Of a stretch of 53,525 nucleotides of DNA, positions 35,480-48,451 are shown piece after piece; position 1 is the stretch's first letter; each line of letters opens with the position of its first letter. Position numbers and translations under genes: made by a program. The DNA is from Lingula anatina (lineage: Eukaryota > Brachiopoda > Lingulata > Lingulida > Lingulidae): assembly GCF_001039355.2 (NCBI RefSeq), contig NW_019774859.1:271233-324757 (forward strand), in the 5' to 3' direction. The notes below the pieces were generated by a model, which saw nothing but the letters and a program-made list of their open reading frames with translations, was not told where the DNA came from and made no database searches.

Positions 35480-36648
35480 GATGATAGTAATAACACTTGG
35501 AGTCATATGAGAATAGTTGAGCTGAAATAGAAAATAAAGCAAAATAAATATAAATAAGGGGGGACGTTATAATTTTGGAAAACCCAATGTACTTCTTTCG
35601 TGTCTGTATCAGGGAAGTCACCAAATATACATCAAACACCAGACTGATGGTGCTCATTGTGACAATGACAAGAGTCCTGCCATGGCTACCATGGTAACGA
35701 GTCCATGCGGCTCACATTGTTATCAGATGGACAAATGTGGAGAGTGCTGTATTTGCAATTAACAATTTTACCATATGGTAACAATGGAAGTTTGTCATAT
35801 GACGATGAAAAAAAAAAAAAAGAAAAAAAAAAAAGACACAGTGCTGGTAAACAAGCCCTGATTTTGTAACACACGGTGAATTGTACGTGTGTCTTCGTCA
35901 AGAAAGGCAAGACTAGAAATGGCAGTAAAATGTGAAAACCGTGATAATTTGGCATCAGTTAAAAACTAAAATGATATTTGGTATAAATGATACAGCAGAC
36001 GGCACTCACAATGGAACTGCTGATCTTACATGAACGATATAAAGAGCATCCGCAAAAAGCGACATGGTATCATTGAATTATTGTATTCTAATGACAGCCC
36101 GGATATTGACTGATTTGTAGCTTATCTTGAATAATTTATATAACTTATATAACTTAAATAACTTTTGGACTGACGTAACAGCACTTCAATTACTTATGAC
36201 ATTTTATGGTACTCTTCTTGTGCTGTTATTGTGCGGTAATCAAGCGTCATTTAATATACTTTTCAAACTGTTAAGTTTTGCCAGTAAATTTATTTTTTCT
36301 TTCTGAAAAAAAAAAATGGAACACATTTGCACACTATTGTCGATAAAATATTCAAGCACGCAAATGCAGGAGCGTATTTATCATATCTACGTACTTCCAC
36401 CTGTTTTGTTGCATAGAGTTGTGTTATCAGAGTGACCTATGACTTCGATCTTTCAATTATGCTTTTAGTCATACAAGGAGCGTCACACCTTTATATAGTA
36501 AAACACATCTGATGATATAAAAATGAATAAAGAGATAACAACTTCATTTTGACCAAAAATGTTTTTCCTGGGATAAACGACCGACACATTCCCATGCATA
36601 AAAATGGTTAATGGATCTGTTCCGACAGTAAAAAGTAGCCTCCGTTTT

Positions 36649-36682
<34 letters not shown>

Positions 36683-37166
36683 GGGGGGGGGGGAGGGGAG
36701 GAAGTGTCAACAAATGTCATGAACCATGACTTGATGGTCAGTAACAATATAAAACTGGCGTACTTTTGACAGTTGATGTCATAACCACCGGCTCATTGCC
36801 ACAAGAACTTTGCGAGGTACTCATTTCTCAGTCATAACAAGGGAACGGTTATGAAATGATTTGCCCTCGAGGTCGGGTCACTATCACAGGTGCTACATGC
36901 TTCGGCGATAGATGTCAGCACTGGCTTAAACGATTTGAATCTCATTTCTTTATTCTCTACTTCTAACTATTACGGACTTAGCTACAAATACAAAAGTAAA
37001 TAAATAGCTACAAATAAAAAATAAATATATAAATAAGGTAATAATCATTAACACAAATTAATAAATAAGTAAAAGCGATTACTTTTGCATCATGTGGTAG
37101 CTATTCTGTTATATTGCAATATATGTATGCCAACGAAACTTTGATCTTCTTGCTTCAGTTCAGGGA

Positions 37167-37210
<44 letters not shown>

Positions 37211-39886
37211 AATCAAGTACGCATTGTAAGCCTTTTATCCCGTAACATACAGTAGTCATGGTAGCATATCGCATTGTATTATATATAAACGTCTTCCTAT
37301 GGTTAAATATCACCCCCTATTGTTTTCAGTCCATGGATACTCCCGAGGTGCGGGGATGCAGGCCTGTCTGACCATGATGCCTCTACACGGCCCCAGTCCT
37401 GAGAGAGGAAGCGGAGGCTTTGAAGTCACCGCCACACAGGATACCTTCTCACCCGGTGACATCGTACCAGGTAAATTGTCTTAATGCCAAGAACTGGAGA
37501 GCGATTCCTAGAGTACAACAAATCAAGTACGATTCGCAACCTAACGCTAATGGAGTGAAAAACCAGAAAATACAGAACGTTATTGAAACGCTACCATAAC
37601 GCTAATATAATTTAAAAAAACGTAATGGTAACGTTATAGTAACGCTCTATGTTAGCTGGAAAGGAAACTGAATTCCTTGAAATATATTGAGAAGATTGGG
37701 TACAGTTGAAATCTTGATTTTTTCGCTCACTCCTAATATACCGCTTGTCCTGAAAATTTCACCAAAGTTTATGTTGAGATATCTTGTCCAATATCAATCA
37801 GGCACCAACAGACAGACAAACCAACGCATTCTTATCCTTGGCGAATGTAATGCGTTTACTTTTTCCGTACATATTCACTCATTTTAAGTACTGTTTTATA
37901 TAATATTTTTACTGCCATGAGGCAATACCTGTAATGAATTCGGACATTTCACAAAGAGCTACTATATACAAAACTATAGACCTTAATCCAAACCAAAGTA
38001 CCGTTTATTCTCACAAAAAGTGGCAATGTGTAATATCCCGGCCACAATTCTCTCTCTTCTCTCTCTCCAGTGACAATAAGCGGGATCAGGCCGTTCAAAG
38101 GCTTCCTACTCCAGGCCAGAACACCGAGAGATGACACCATAGTGGGCACCTTCGAGCCGCCACCTGAGGGCGTTCGTTACCTTGCGGAGTGTGGAGACAG
38201 GAACAGTGTCACCCACTCCAATCCCAATCTCAAGTCCTCTGTCACAGTGTTCTGGAGGGCGCCACGGTCGGGGCTGCTGAGGAGTATACGGTTCTAGTAA
38301 GTACCAAGACTTAACCTTTCTGTTAATTTTTTCACGTTGTATTGTAAAGTCTACTGAACACATTTGGATTTAAGACTCAAAATAAATATTATTATTATTA
38401 TTATTATCATTGTCATCATCATTATTATCATTATTAGATATTAATCATATAATGATATCATTATTATCATTATTAGATATTATTAGATATTTAGCTATTT
38501 AGTATCTAAATTTTCTTCCACCTGCAGCGATAAAATCTAAATAAAGATAGTTTATAAAGCAGAGCACCTTTGGTCTATTGTAATCTGTCATTTACGGCTG
38601 TAAATTATACGCAAAATTGATGCATTTTAAGGACTTATAAACATGCGCTGTTTGTGTCTGCCGCTGTCGATTGGTTGACCTTCTGTTCAAAACGTGAAAT
38701 ATATAATTTCATAACTTCTTTCAAATACATTAAGGAGGGAATCGCCAGATCTTTTATGATTTTGATTTGAAATGAAAAAAAAGGGTATATTTCAGTAATT
38801 TGAATACCTCACGTGCTTCTGCCCATGAATGAAGGGGCTCGAACAGATACGAGCAGCGGTACCTGCGATATTTTTTATTCATTTTTGGTTATTTGCTTTA
38901 TAGTTCTTTACGCTTACAGCATCTGTAACGTTATATCTGTTAATTTGTTTATAAATTTCTGTTTTATTTCTTTCTAATTTTATTACTGCATTTTAGTACG
39001 GTTGCCGTACACGCTTTTAAATGTCTTTCAGAGATGTTAATTTGATGCATTTCACCTCCAATAGTATTTGTCTATTTTTTTCTTGTTAATGCATTTTCAG
39101 AAGTTGTTAAAATTATATTCTCCTTCTGATACGCTTATTTCATTCCATAGCGTAACAGTGGTAGAGTCATTTAGCCAGATCTACCGTAAACTAACTTCAG
39201 AGATCGTCATATCAGAGTTGGACGTTGTTCAAGCGGGTAAGACACCAGATGGTTCACAAATCACCGGCTCAAGTGCATATCATCATGTGACGGTTCCCTG
39301 ACGGAGTCATAGTCTACGCAGGGGTTAATTTCTTATCATTATAAATGATGATTTATACCCAAAAATCAAAATCGATTTTAGTAGTTTGTTTTGCGTAAAA
39401 TGAATAAAACTTTCAAAATACGAGACCCAAATTTTGATAAACGTGACTCCAGGGTAGAATTGGAATTTTTTCTGCGAAAGCAATTTCTAATACAACTCGT
39501 ACTCTTGTTATGGTCGATTAGATTGAACGTGCAGCATTTGCAGCGTGGTACCACCGCCGGTGCTTGCATTAAAAATTTTCATCTTTCATGGAATCGAAAA
39601 TCGACAACAGGGCCTTCGCAGCTTACAAACCAAATCCAGTTTGAAAGACAGGCACCCGACATTGTTATGTGATAATTGCACTTGGTGAGATTCGCTGATT
39701 TGTGAAGTATCTCACATTTTATTTAAGATTTAATTATTTAAGATCAAAATATTTTTCTATTCTATTTTGTCATCAGCGCGACGTTCGTGGAGGAGTTTGC
39801 CACAATCTATCGTAAGCTATCCTCCCGACCAATCGTTGAGGTGCACGTGCACGAACCCAAGACAACCCCAAGGTCAAGGCCTGTTG
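29285..39886 (+). CDS. Reeler-domain secreted protein (signal peptide and reeler exons), 3' end unresolved
   Basis: Exons: 29285..29351 (signal peptide MEYCSRDAMILAVLICLSAV), 37330..37470, 38071..38296, then either 39151..39236 or 39777..39886. All junctions keep frame: exon 1 ends in phase 1, exon 2 in phase 1, exon 3 in phase 2, and both alternative exons start in phase 2 and end in phase 1. The protein shows the reeler fold: YSRGAGMQACLTMMPLHGPSP, a TFSPGDIV beta strand, FKGFLLQAR, an LAECGDRNSVTHSN loop, VTVFWRAP and IRFYVTVVESF. The last exons must continue into further coding sequence because they end in phase 1 without a stop. Reeler domains occur in reelin, F-spondin, ferric-chelate reductase 1 and insect defence proteins; with TSR exons downstream, an F-spondin-like matrix protein is the nearest idea, but no Spondin-N domain was found between. 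Confidence 0.82.
31826..31915 (-). mobile_element. Fragment of the second hAT-like MITE family
   Basis: On the minus strand, GAAGACGGTCAGAATTTTTC and AATTTAGAAGACTGTCAGAA match the element at 20159-20326. The CAG ends are missing or decayed. Confidence 0.6.
36651..36693. repeat. Poly-T followed by poly-G tract
   Basis: 31 T followed by 12 G. Confidence 0.9.
37167..37209. repeat. (ATT)n microsatellite
   Basis: An ATT run in reeler intron 1, about 120 bases before exon 2. Confidence 0.9.
39151..39236 (+). CDS. Reeler exon 4A (alternative)
   Basis: Acceptor CATTCCATAG, donor G|GTAAGA, 86 nt, phase 2 in and phase 1 out. With the preceding TA it encodes a Tyr and then VTVVESFSQIYRKLTSEIVI and SELDVVQA, the last reeler strand plus a tail. 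It cannot be joined in frame to exon 4B. Confidence 0.78.
39777..39886 (+). CDS. Reeler exon 4B (alternative)
   Basis: Acceptor TTGTCATCAG, donor G|GTGAGA, 110 nt, phase 2 in and phase 1 out. It encodes ATFVEEFATIYRKLSSRPIV and then a longer, Pro/Arg-rich tail (EPKTTPRSRPV). It is homologous to exon 4A across F-x-x-I-Y-R-K-L, which suggests exon duplication. Confidence 0.78.
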
Positions 39887-42476
39887 GTGAGAACACTGGT
39901 CACGTGTCCATGTTTCGCACCATATAGCATGCTTCTGTGCTGGTCTTGTCTAGCTTATGTATTTATACTTTAACTTGGGCATTTTTGTATGTGACATTCT
40001 GGTAACTTACCTTGATATTTATTCTTCTTCGTTATGGAGACAGTTTGGTGTCTTCTTTTTGGTCTTACAAATTAGGTCCAAGCGAGAGCGTCGATGTCAG
40101 CTTATATATTGTTCGTTGGTGCGTTAAAAGCAGGTAAATGAAAAAAAAGTGGTTTGAAATGGTGAATTGGGTCTTCTTAACGTAAAATTCCAAGAGAAGA
40201 TTTGGTAGGGTATATGTATGCGGTATTCTTTGTGAGATAAAAGAATGTTGTCTTTGGCTATGTCATGAAATATGGATGGAACTGAAATTCACCATAGCTC
40301 TCAGGGTTTCATGCTACTCGCATTCCTTGATATTTAGGCTCATTAAAGTGGTCTGTATACATGCGGCATATTATGTATTGCTTGTATTCCTTTCTATTTT
40401 ACTCTTTTGCCATTTTGGTATTTCGATCTGAAATGACAGAAAACAATTGTGAACTGGTTACATTGCGTTTGCTGTGGTTTAACATTTCGTGAGTGTGACC
40501 TTGTGAAGTTTTCTTTACTAATACTACATCTACCGAAACTTAATAGTCATTTTATGCACCGACGCCAAATGTTTTCACCCCCTTTGTCTCTTTGTTTGTT
40601 TGTTTGTTATTTCCTATTGACTTTATATTATTTTTGTGACCTGTGGCGTTTTCTCGAAGGAAAGTGAACATGCAGTTAACAGTTCCTCGCTTTTAATGTT
40701 GTGATTTGCGTAATATAATATAATATAATATAATATAATATAATATAATATAATATAATATAATATAATATAATATCTGCTTCTGCAAAGTAACGTCGTG
40801 AATCACGTAAGTTAAAAATAACGACTGATGACGGAAGATGTGATGATTTCACAATGCATGTATAGTCTGACATGAAAGGTCTGACAGTTAATGTGCTTTA
40901 CACATGCTATAGCCTTAGAATAATAATGATACATATTTATTACAACTCAATTTTAGGGCTTAGTTAAAATCTGATAATTGCTGGTTTTGAAATTTTGGAT
41001 TTTACGGATCTGTTCAATCCTGAAACATTCTCGTCTACCTGAGGAGAATACAACCCAAATTGCGTCATAAATTGGGTTCACAGGTACCAGTAATACGACG
41101 ACAATGTGGACATCAATATCAGACATAATTGGTCATAACATCATTACGTCTTAATCAATCTTATCTGCCCCAATTTTTGCCGCCATGGCGGGAGTGTCTG
41201 TAGCTGCGGTAAGGTAAGATTCCCACCAGTTATGATTTCTCTTAAACCAGTACTAGTGGTGCCGTGTGTGGTGTGACCGAGATAGAATTGATCCTACAAG
41301 TTCAAGATATGTGAAAGGGGGAGTGGTTGGCCGCCATTCAAATTCCCTTTTTACCTGCTTCTACTCAAACGGCTAGTAAATAATGCTTACTCCTAGCGTT
41401 ATGGCTTTAATCTATTTTTCATTTACCAAATTAAATTATTTTAATCGCCATTTTGACATTTAGTACTTTCTATCTTTTCTTTAAATAACACTTCAGTGTC
41501 CGCCCGACAGTTATAAAGATGAATAAGTTGGCATCTAATTTTGTAGTATTATAAAAGAGCTAATATTCTCTTATCCTGTTCTTTTTAAATAATAATTATT
41601 ATTATTATTTTTTTTTTTGAAAAAAAAAAAGCAGTTGCTTCGGGTATTTTGGCTCTTTGCACCAGTGATCACACTTCGTTCTTTCTCTCTGACAAATATT
41701 GCGTAAAATGCCTTACCCTAAAAAAGCAAACATACCGCCTGCACTATTACCCAACTAATATAAGTGTGTGTGGAGTAATGGCTTACCAAGCATATGAATC
41801 ATTTTGTCCTTCGTGTCAACCTCGTTTTGTATTTGTCAAGATGAATAATTGGGACTTTGAGGAACACTCAGGTGTCGGGACGGAGTGGGAAGACATATTG
41901 TTATTGTCGTCCATGGTGACCGTCCCTGTGACCCCGCCTCAGTCACGGATATAGCCCCGGTGTGACGGGACCTGTTTAGAACAAAGACGACAGCGGGAGA
42001 GGTGACACCCGAGCGTGTCGCGACAAAACGTGACTGTATTCAGAAAACCGTTTGTTAATTTACCCACGACGCAAAACATCACAAGGCGAAGAAAAGCGAA
42101 AATAAGGCACAGAGGAAAAACGGTGGATATATCTAATTTTGTTCCAGTGCACTGCATATCTTATATTGGACAAGGAATATAAATAATTTCACTAAAAAGA
42201 AAGGTCGCGTTTATACTGGACGGCGACAGTACCGCCTGTGTCATCATTAAAAGTAGGAAAAAGATTACTCCGTCTGATACATATTCCGCCTATACATTTG
42301 GATAACGGTACCGGAGTAGCATAAACATTGGCATAAGCTGAGGAAACAAAGAGCCAGTTGTCTATTCTTGACGGGATTTCGCCAGATTTCTTGAGAATTT
42401 CATTGCACTTTCGTGCTAAACAGCGCCTTTACGCCAAAGCTCCAAAGTTCAAGGTTTGCTAGACAACAGAACCACC
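39887..42476. other. Between reeler exons and first TSR exon, no exon supported
   Basis: Holds an (ATAAT)n run at 40711-40776 and AT-rich sequence. No Spondin-N domain or other phase-1 exon was found. The final part should include the promoter for the TSR start exon at 42477, but no TATA box is obvious. Confidence 0.45.
40711..40776. repeat. (TAATA)n microsatellite, 13 units
   Basis: Uninterrupted five-base repeats. Confidence 0.95.
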
Positions 42477-42695
42477 ATGCGTCTTGTATTAACGTACTTG
42501 ACGTTAACTGTATGTCTTAAAGTGGCTCTGGCGGCGTCCCTGGGACCGTGGAGCGAGTGGGGCGCCTGTTCTTCCTCCTGTGGTAACGGTCTACAGATCA
42601 GAGAGAGAGAGTGTATAGGAGAGGGCCTTTGTGACGGCCAGACAGTGGAGGGGAGGTCGTGTTACGCCGGACAGTGCGGGGGAGTAGGTCTGTAG
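42477..42695 (+). CDS. Possible 72-aa single-TSR secreted peptide by read-through of the first TSR exon
   Basis: If the first TSR exon is not spliced, it reads to a TAG at 42693-42695, giving a complete signal peptide plus one six-Cys TSR ending GQCGGVGL. The phase-compatible donor (G|GTCTGT at 42688) is weak, while the better-looking GTAGGT at 42684 would break frame with the next exon, so a terminal form is plausible. Confidence 0.4.
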   Translation: MRLVLTYLTLTVCLKVALAASLGPWSEWGACSSSCGNGLQIRERECIGEGLCDGQTVEGRSCYAGQCGGVGL

Positions 42696-42707
42696 ACTGA
42701 ATTACGA

Positions 42708-42738
<31 letters not shown>

Positions 42739-45700
42739 GGAGTAGGTATGTAGGCTGATTTATGATAAATAATAAATGAATGAATAAATAAATAAAGATA
42801 GTAAGTCAGAAATAAATATGCAGTACTCGTTCTAGTTAAAATGTGAAAAATCCGTTTCATTAACAATCAGACTAGCTTACAACTTAGATGAGCTTTTAAA
42901 CAAAACCGCCGACAAGATCAAAGCATGTTGTGATCTAATATTCTCGAATAATCCCCAGTATAACCACTCCTGCTTTGATTTAATTAAAACTGACTCAGAA
43001 CTCTACTTTAGAGTTCTGTTATAATATCATACTTGTGTAGACGATATTATATCGCTATTATAAATTATATATAATTATGTGTCATGATCAGCAAGCCTAT
43101 GTATGATGTCAATATCACCCTATCTTAAGGATGGGTAATTTTAGATCAAAGTGTTCCGGTTGAAAAGTTTTACCTATGATAAAGATTAGTCATGTAAAAT
43201 GGGATGAGGCACATTGGCACCCAAACACCATGGAACTGTGTTAATATCCAACGTTTTAATCTGAATTTTTGCCAGGTTTTACCAACTTGGTTTTACCGTG
43301 GCCTCAAGTTTAGATATGGAAGATATGGAAAGGAAGTGAAATTTCAAAAAGATTCTAATCTGGGTGTTACCTGGTTTTAACCTGGTTTAGATCGCCTTCT
43401 GGAAGGTGCAGGTTTAAAGAGGAGATGTCGGCCTAATTTGTCTGACACATAAAACACATTCTAGATTAAAATCGACAGTTTTGTGGTAAGGGTTTGGGAG
43501 ACCTTCACGCGGTCGATGTGTACGGCACCCACTTTCAAGATGTGCCAGTATTCAGTGAATGTAACATGATTTTATAATATTTGGGTTACGTTCTTGGGGG
43601 ATAACTAAATCTTTATTTTTCTTGTGTGTGTGTGTGTCACTCAGAAAGAATGCGGCTCCAGGAATATAATTTAAAGATAAAAACCTGTTGGAATGACACC
43701 ACTCATATACTTGCAGACCAAGGCCCAAGCTCGGGAAGTGGGGAGAGGGGGCAATAGAATTAAAATGAAATAAATGTAAAACAACTGACATAACTATGAA
43801 ACAGTAATGTGCATGACAAGGAGGTGGTAATAAGGGTTTTGTTTGGTTGCCTGTTACATTATATTTTGAGCCAAAAAGGGACACCTCCGAAGTTAAAAGA
43901 TTGGAGTTGGAGGGGGGGGGGGGGGGTGCATGTCAACCACTGTGCAGCCTGGATCCGCCTCCCTCAAATCACGAACATTGAGCTGTCTATTTTGTTTCTA
44001 ACTGAGACAATGAGCCGTTTGTGTGCGACCCTTCTACTGCTTTATATGCTCTTTTGCTGCAACTTATGTTCGTTTATTACAGATACACATTGTGTTATGG
44101 TGACCACTCTATATTTTGACATACAAATATCTCAATGACCTTTCATAACTGCAAGTCAGCTTTTTTATGAAGAGGAATATGATCTATTAGACATCATATC
44201 TGAGACAAGTCATTTTTAACTGACCAGACACGCTTGTTTTGGCAAAATATTTTGAATGTGTGTGTAATATTAGACCCTTGGATCTGTGTACTGCAAGTGC
44301 TAATGTAGAAAAAAAAAAGCACGGTTTATCCCTAAGACAGTTATTCGGGGGGGAAAGAAGTGACCACGATTTCAACAGAAGCGTCGTCTTTTAAAAATTG
44401 GAAAAAAATGTGTTTGCCCTTGGCGGAGGTCTGAGCTCTCATCGCACCCTCTTGTTAATTCATTCATTCATTCATTCATTCATTCATTCCATCACTCGCC
44501 GTGAAGCAGCTCCGGTCAAATGGCTGCTGCCCAGTATGGCCAAAGAGGGCACATGGTCGGATAACAAAGTGTTTTTTAATGAAGCATTTACACTTGTGCA
44601 AAACCACCATTTATTAAGTCACAGTAACGATATATACAGGGTATACCCATAATATGTCTTGTGAGTCACCGAGAGAGTGTCCTTGGAGAAGGTTGCCTGC
44701 AATGCAGCGGCAGCCGATTAATTTCTTTTTCTCTTTAAATGAGTAGGTATATGGCTAACGTTTAAGGAATACTACGTTGTTTGCTCTATTTCTTGCTTTG
44801 GCTAAGGTCTGCGCCCCAGGAGATCTGTCTTGTATTTCTATGTAATACGGAGTCTTACAACGGGCGTTGGGAACTATACATTCACATTGCCATATAAATT
44901 CCTGTTAACAAACATGGCTAACGACAGAAGTCATGAAGTTCGTTTATCATAGCCGTGTTTCTGTGTACATTCATATTTATCAAACACCTGTAGGACTTGG
45001 ACCAAATATGTGTACTCACAGCATCCCTCTCCAATTATTTCATGTATTTATTCGTTAAACAATGCCTATGCAGTACTAATAAAGTCACTATAAATGTATA
45101 ATTTAGACTGCAATAATAATTTTTTAAAAATACACAAAATGTTTGGTATGACAAAAAACTGATGCAGATGAATAATTATTTTCTATATGTATACCGCTTA
45201 CTTGACAATTTGTATATGCCTATATGTAAACATATATCTCAGCTGGTGTAGTTTGTGGGCTGACAATGGTTTTTGAAGGCGATAGAGAAGGTTTGGTATT
45301 AACAATTTACATGCAATGTTTATGCAGCTTGATCAACAATGACGAAGTCAGCATTTTAATTTACATCTTAGCTGCAATGTGTTTGATTATCTGTTAAGTA
45401 TTTGATAATCTGTAACTTTACACCCAGGATAGGCAGACAGACTGATTTAACATTGATTTAACGATGGCATTGTTTCTTGGAAGGTAGCATAACACTGATT
45501 TTGTATTTATGAGCATACAATAGGCGTTAGACCTTCATATAACAGTAATAAAAAAATACTGTTTTTTTTAGCAACTTTACTTTTAAAACCAGATTATACT
45601 CCATCAAAAATTATTCAGAGAAATGTGACTTTTGCTATATAAAGTTCAAACGCTCACAGTATGCCTTTATACAATTTGTTGAAATGTCATTAACATAAGC

Positions 45701-48408
45701 CACGCCCACTTTCAGAGTACGGTCCCTGGGGCCCCTGGTCCACGTGCTCAGCTTCGTGTGGTCCCGGCATCGAGCAGAGGACTCGGGTATGTCCGGGTAA
45801 CGCCGTGTGTGCCGGAACTCCGAACGAGATCAGAAGCTGTAACCTAGTAAATTGCGGTAGGTAGAGAGGCCATGGGACATTTCTGTTTTTGGCGTAATTT
45901 AAGAACATTATAAGCAGTTGTTTATTAGACTATTGGGTAAACAATTATTACTCAAAATGTTTATTAATGATACTCTTAAAAATGAAATATACTGAAATGT
46001 CTTATTGTGGTGAACACATTGTAGTGAAATATTTAAAAGTTGTTTTTAGAATCTAAAATGGGTAAAACTTCCAATATGATATTATGGGTGTTTTCAAAAC
46101 GCGTTCCTGTAATATATCTAATCTAAGCTAATAAGTAATTGTTAATGATAATAAACAAAAGGGAAAAACAACCTAACACCTTTTCTCTATCTAACCTAGA
46201 GCCCCATTAAATAGAAAAAATAATTTAGTGTACCGTAGCTTGCACCAGGCAATCTTTCAAGAACCTCGCTGTACAGATTACATAAGAGGCCAGCTGTCCC
46301 GGCAAGCACAGGTTTTTACCTCTTTTAACTCTCCTAACCCGCACACCTCGTATTAGGGAAGATAAATGACCCTGTCACCGAGGAAATTGGTGACAAACTG
46401 GTCTGTTATAAATAAAACAGATTGGGGCGAGACTTCATTGCTGAAGTGGTGTGTTACACAATGGGGTAGTGTAAGAAGTGGTAGTTTTAATCATGCGTCT
46501 AAAAGACTTTGAGGAAATAACAAATACGAAATACATGAATGTCAGTCTTTGTTTAGTACACGGAGATTGAATATTTAGTAAACTGGCATTCTGTCATTTA
46601 GGATGAATAGAAAAGTTTAAAGAAAAGTGGTCTGTTCCAGGCATAACACTTCCAATTTTTTCCAATAAACCCCATCTATTACCTCGCCACTATAATTGCC
46701 ATTCCTTACCCGAGCCGTCCATGCTCTTTCCCATTTATTTGAATGTGACACCATAAATGCAAACGGAAACCAAATCATTCGATTTTGTTTAATGACATTG
46801 GTCATCAAAATGAATAATGAAATCTAATAAATATGCATCCCACAACCCCAAGGCAATGGAATCAACATCGGAACTGAAAGTATTGCTCGTGACTATTTTT
46901 TATTAATTTACCGAGAGCTTAAGCTTGCTGCACTCATCTTAAATAGTCATGTTTGTTGTTGACCTAAATTTTATGTTATTCTTTAACTGCTCGCCTACAT
47001 AAACTCTTGCGCAATATAGTCTCAGTGTTATATACTGGGGAGTTTTACACTGATGGCGAAAGCGAGGCCGGTTTTCGACCCTTAGTCCTGCTAAATCAAG
47101 TGACCCCAAATTTAAGCTCTGCTAGACTCTTCTATTCCATACTTCAACGTCTACCTGAGCCGATTCTAAATACTTCTCGTTTCGTCTACTGAAAATACGA
47201 CGTTATGTCTGCACTGGTAGTTGGGTTGTCTAAAGACGCAAGTTTGTCTGAATTGATTTGAACCCGATCTCCTGCAAAACAACTTTGTTATGTTGAGTAC
47301 AATTGAATGATTTTGTAAGAGAAACCATTCTGATCACAGTATGTTTCAATTTAGAGAGCAAAAGAGCAAGTCTAAATTGGCGTGCTCCAGTGACACTGAC
47401 ACATCACATCCTGTGATGTCAGAATACCGTGTTGACGCTCACGAAGTTATCAAGGTCGGGGTGTTTTATGGGGGTTGGACACGATAAGGTGGCGGAGGCC
47501 TTTTATCATGCATATAATACTAATATATTCAGCCGTACGGTTACATCCACTTGCATATCGTTTTAATGGTCTATGGTATTCTAGATATTATGATATACGG
47601 ACTTGACTGGCTCATATAGTCTGCTGCATTGTTATTTCAGACGACTGTAGTCGGAGATAGTGTCAAATACATGGTTAAGCAAAAAATATGAACAAAAAGA
47701 CAAAATAAAAAAGTTTTAACAACTTTTAAAATATTTTGATTCTTTGTTATTATAATGAATATTGATAAATGCATGAATGGATGAACGAAGGACCAGATAA
47801 ACAGATACATTTACACTGGAAAACTCATTGTAGGACTTAAAAGTCAGTGCCATTACATAACTTGCAGCGAAGACAGCAGAGCACATTTATCAGCCAAATT
47901 ACGGAAGATACTAACTGTGCATGCTATTGATAAAAAAGAAAAAATACATAAATTGATGAGGGAATTAAAAATGAGGAAAAAATTAATTAATTAAATATTT
48001 GTGTGAATCCTATCCCTTTCGCAACATCCTATAACTGCTAACACACTGAGTGTGCACTGTGTACACTGTAGCTTTATTTTATCACATAGCACGGTAACTG
48101 TTGGTATTATTATTATTATTATTATTATTATAAATAACACATTTCATAGCAATCACAATTGTTTACAAATTAAAAGGTAAACTCTCTTCCAGGAGAGTTA
48201 AACTACGGTCCGTGGTCAGTATGGGGGCCCTGTACGGCCACATGTGGGTACGGTATGCAGGATAGGACCAGGGAATGCAACAGTCCCTTCGGCTGTGCTG
48301 GTCTCGCCACGGAAACCAGACAGTGTACGCTGTTAGACTGTCCCACAATTGTTAGTAAGTGTGAACTTACCATCACCACTATCGTCAACATCATCATCAT
48401 CATCATCA

Positions 48409-48451
<43 letters not shown>

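Larger units (their letters stand above)
29352..37329. other. 8-kb first intron of reeler gene, no exon seen
   Basis: AT-rich, with a hAT-like MITE fragment (31826-31915), poly-A/AAAT run near 31050-31100 and poly-T/poly-G at 36651. Short open frames such as 33121-33396 and 34912-35160 show no family features. Confidence 0.5.

Noticed and set aside
41185-41213. Start codon in strong context (GCCGCCATGG) followed after 29 bases by a GTAAGA donor (MAGVSVAAV)
   Set aside because: It could be a tiny first exon, but nine codons without signal peptide, no promoter and no matching phase-2 acceptor exon nearby give too little support.
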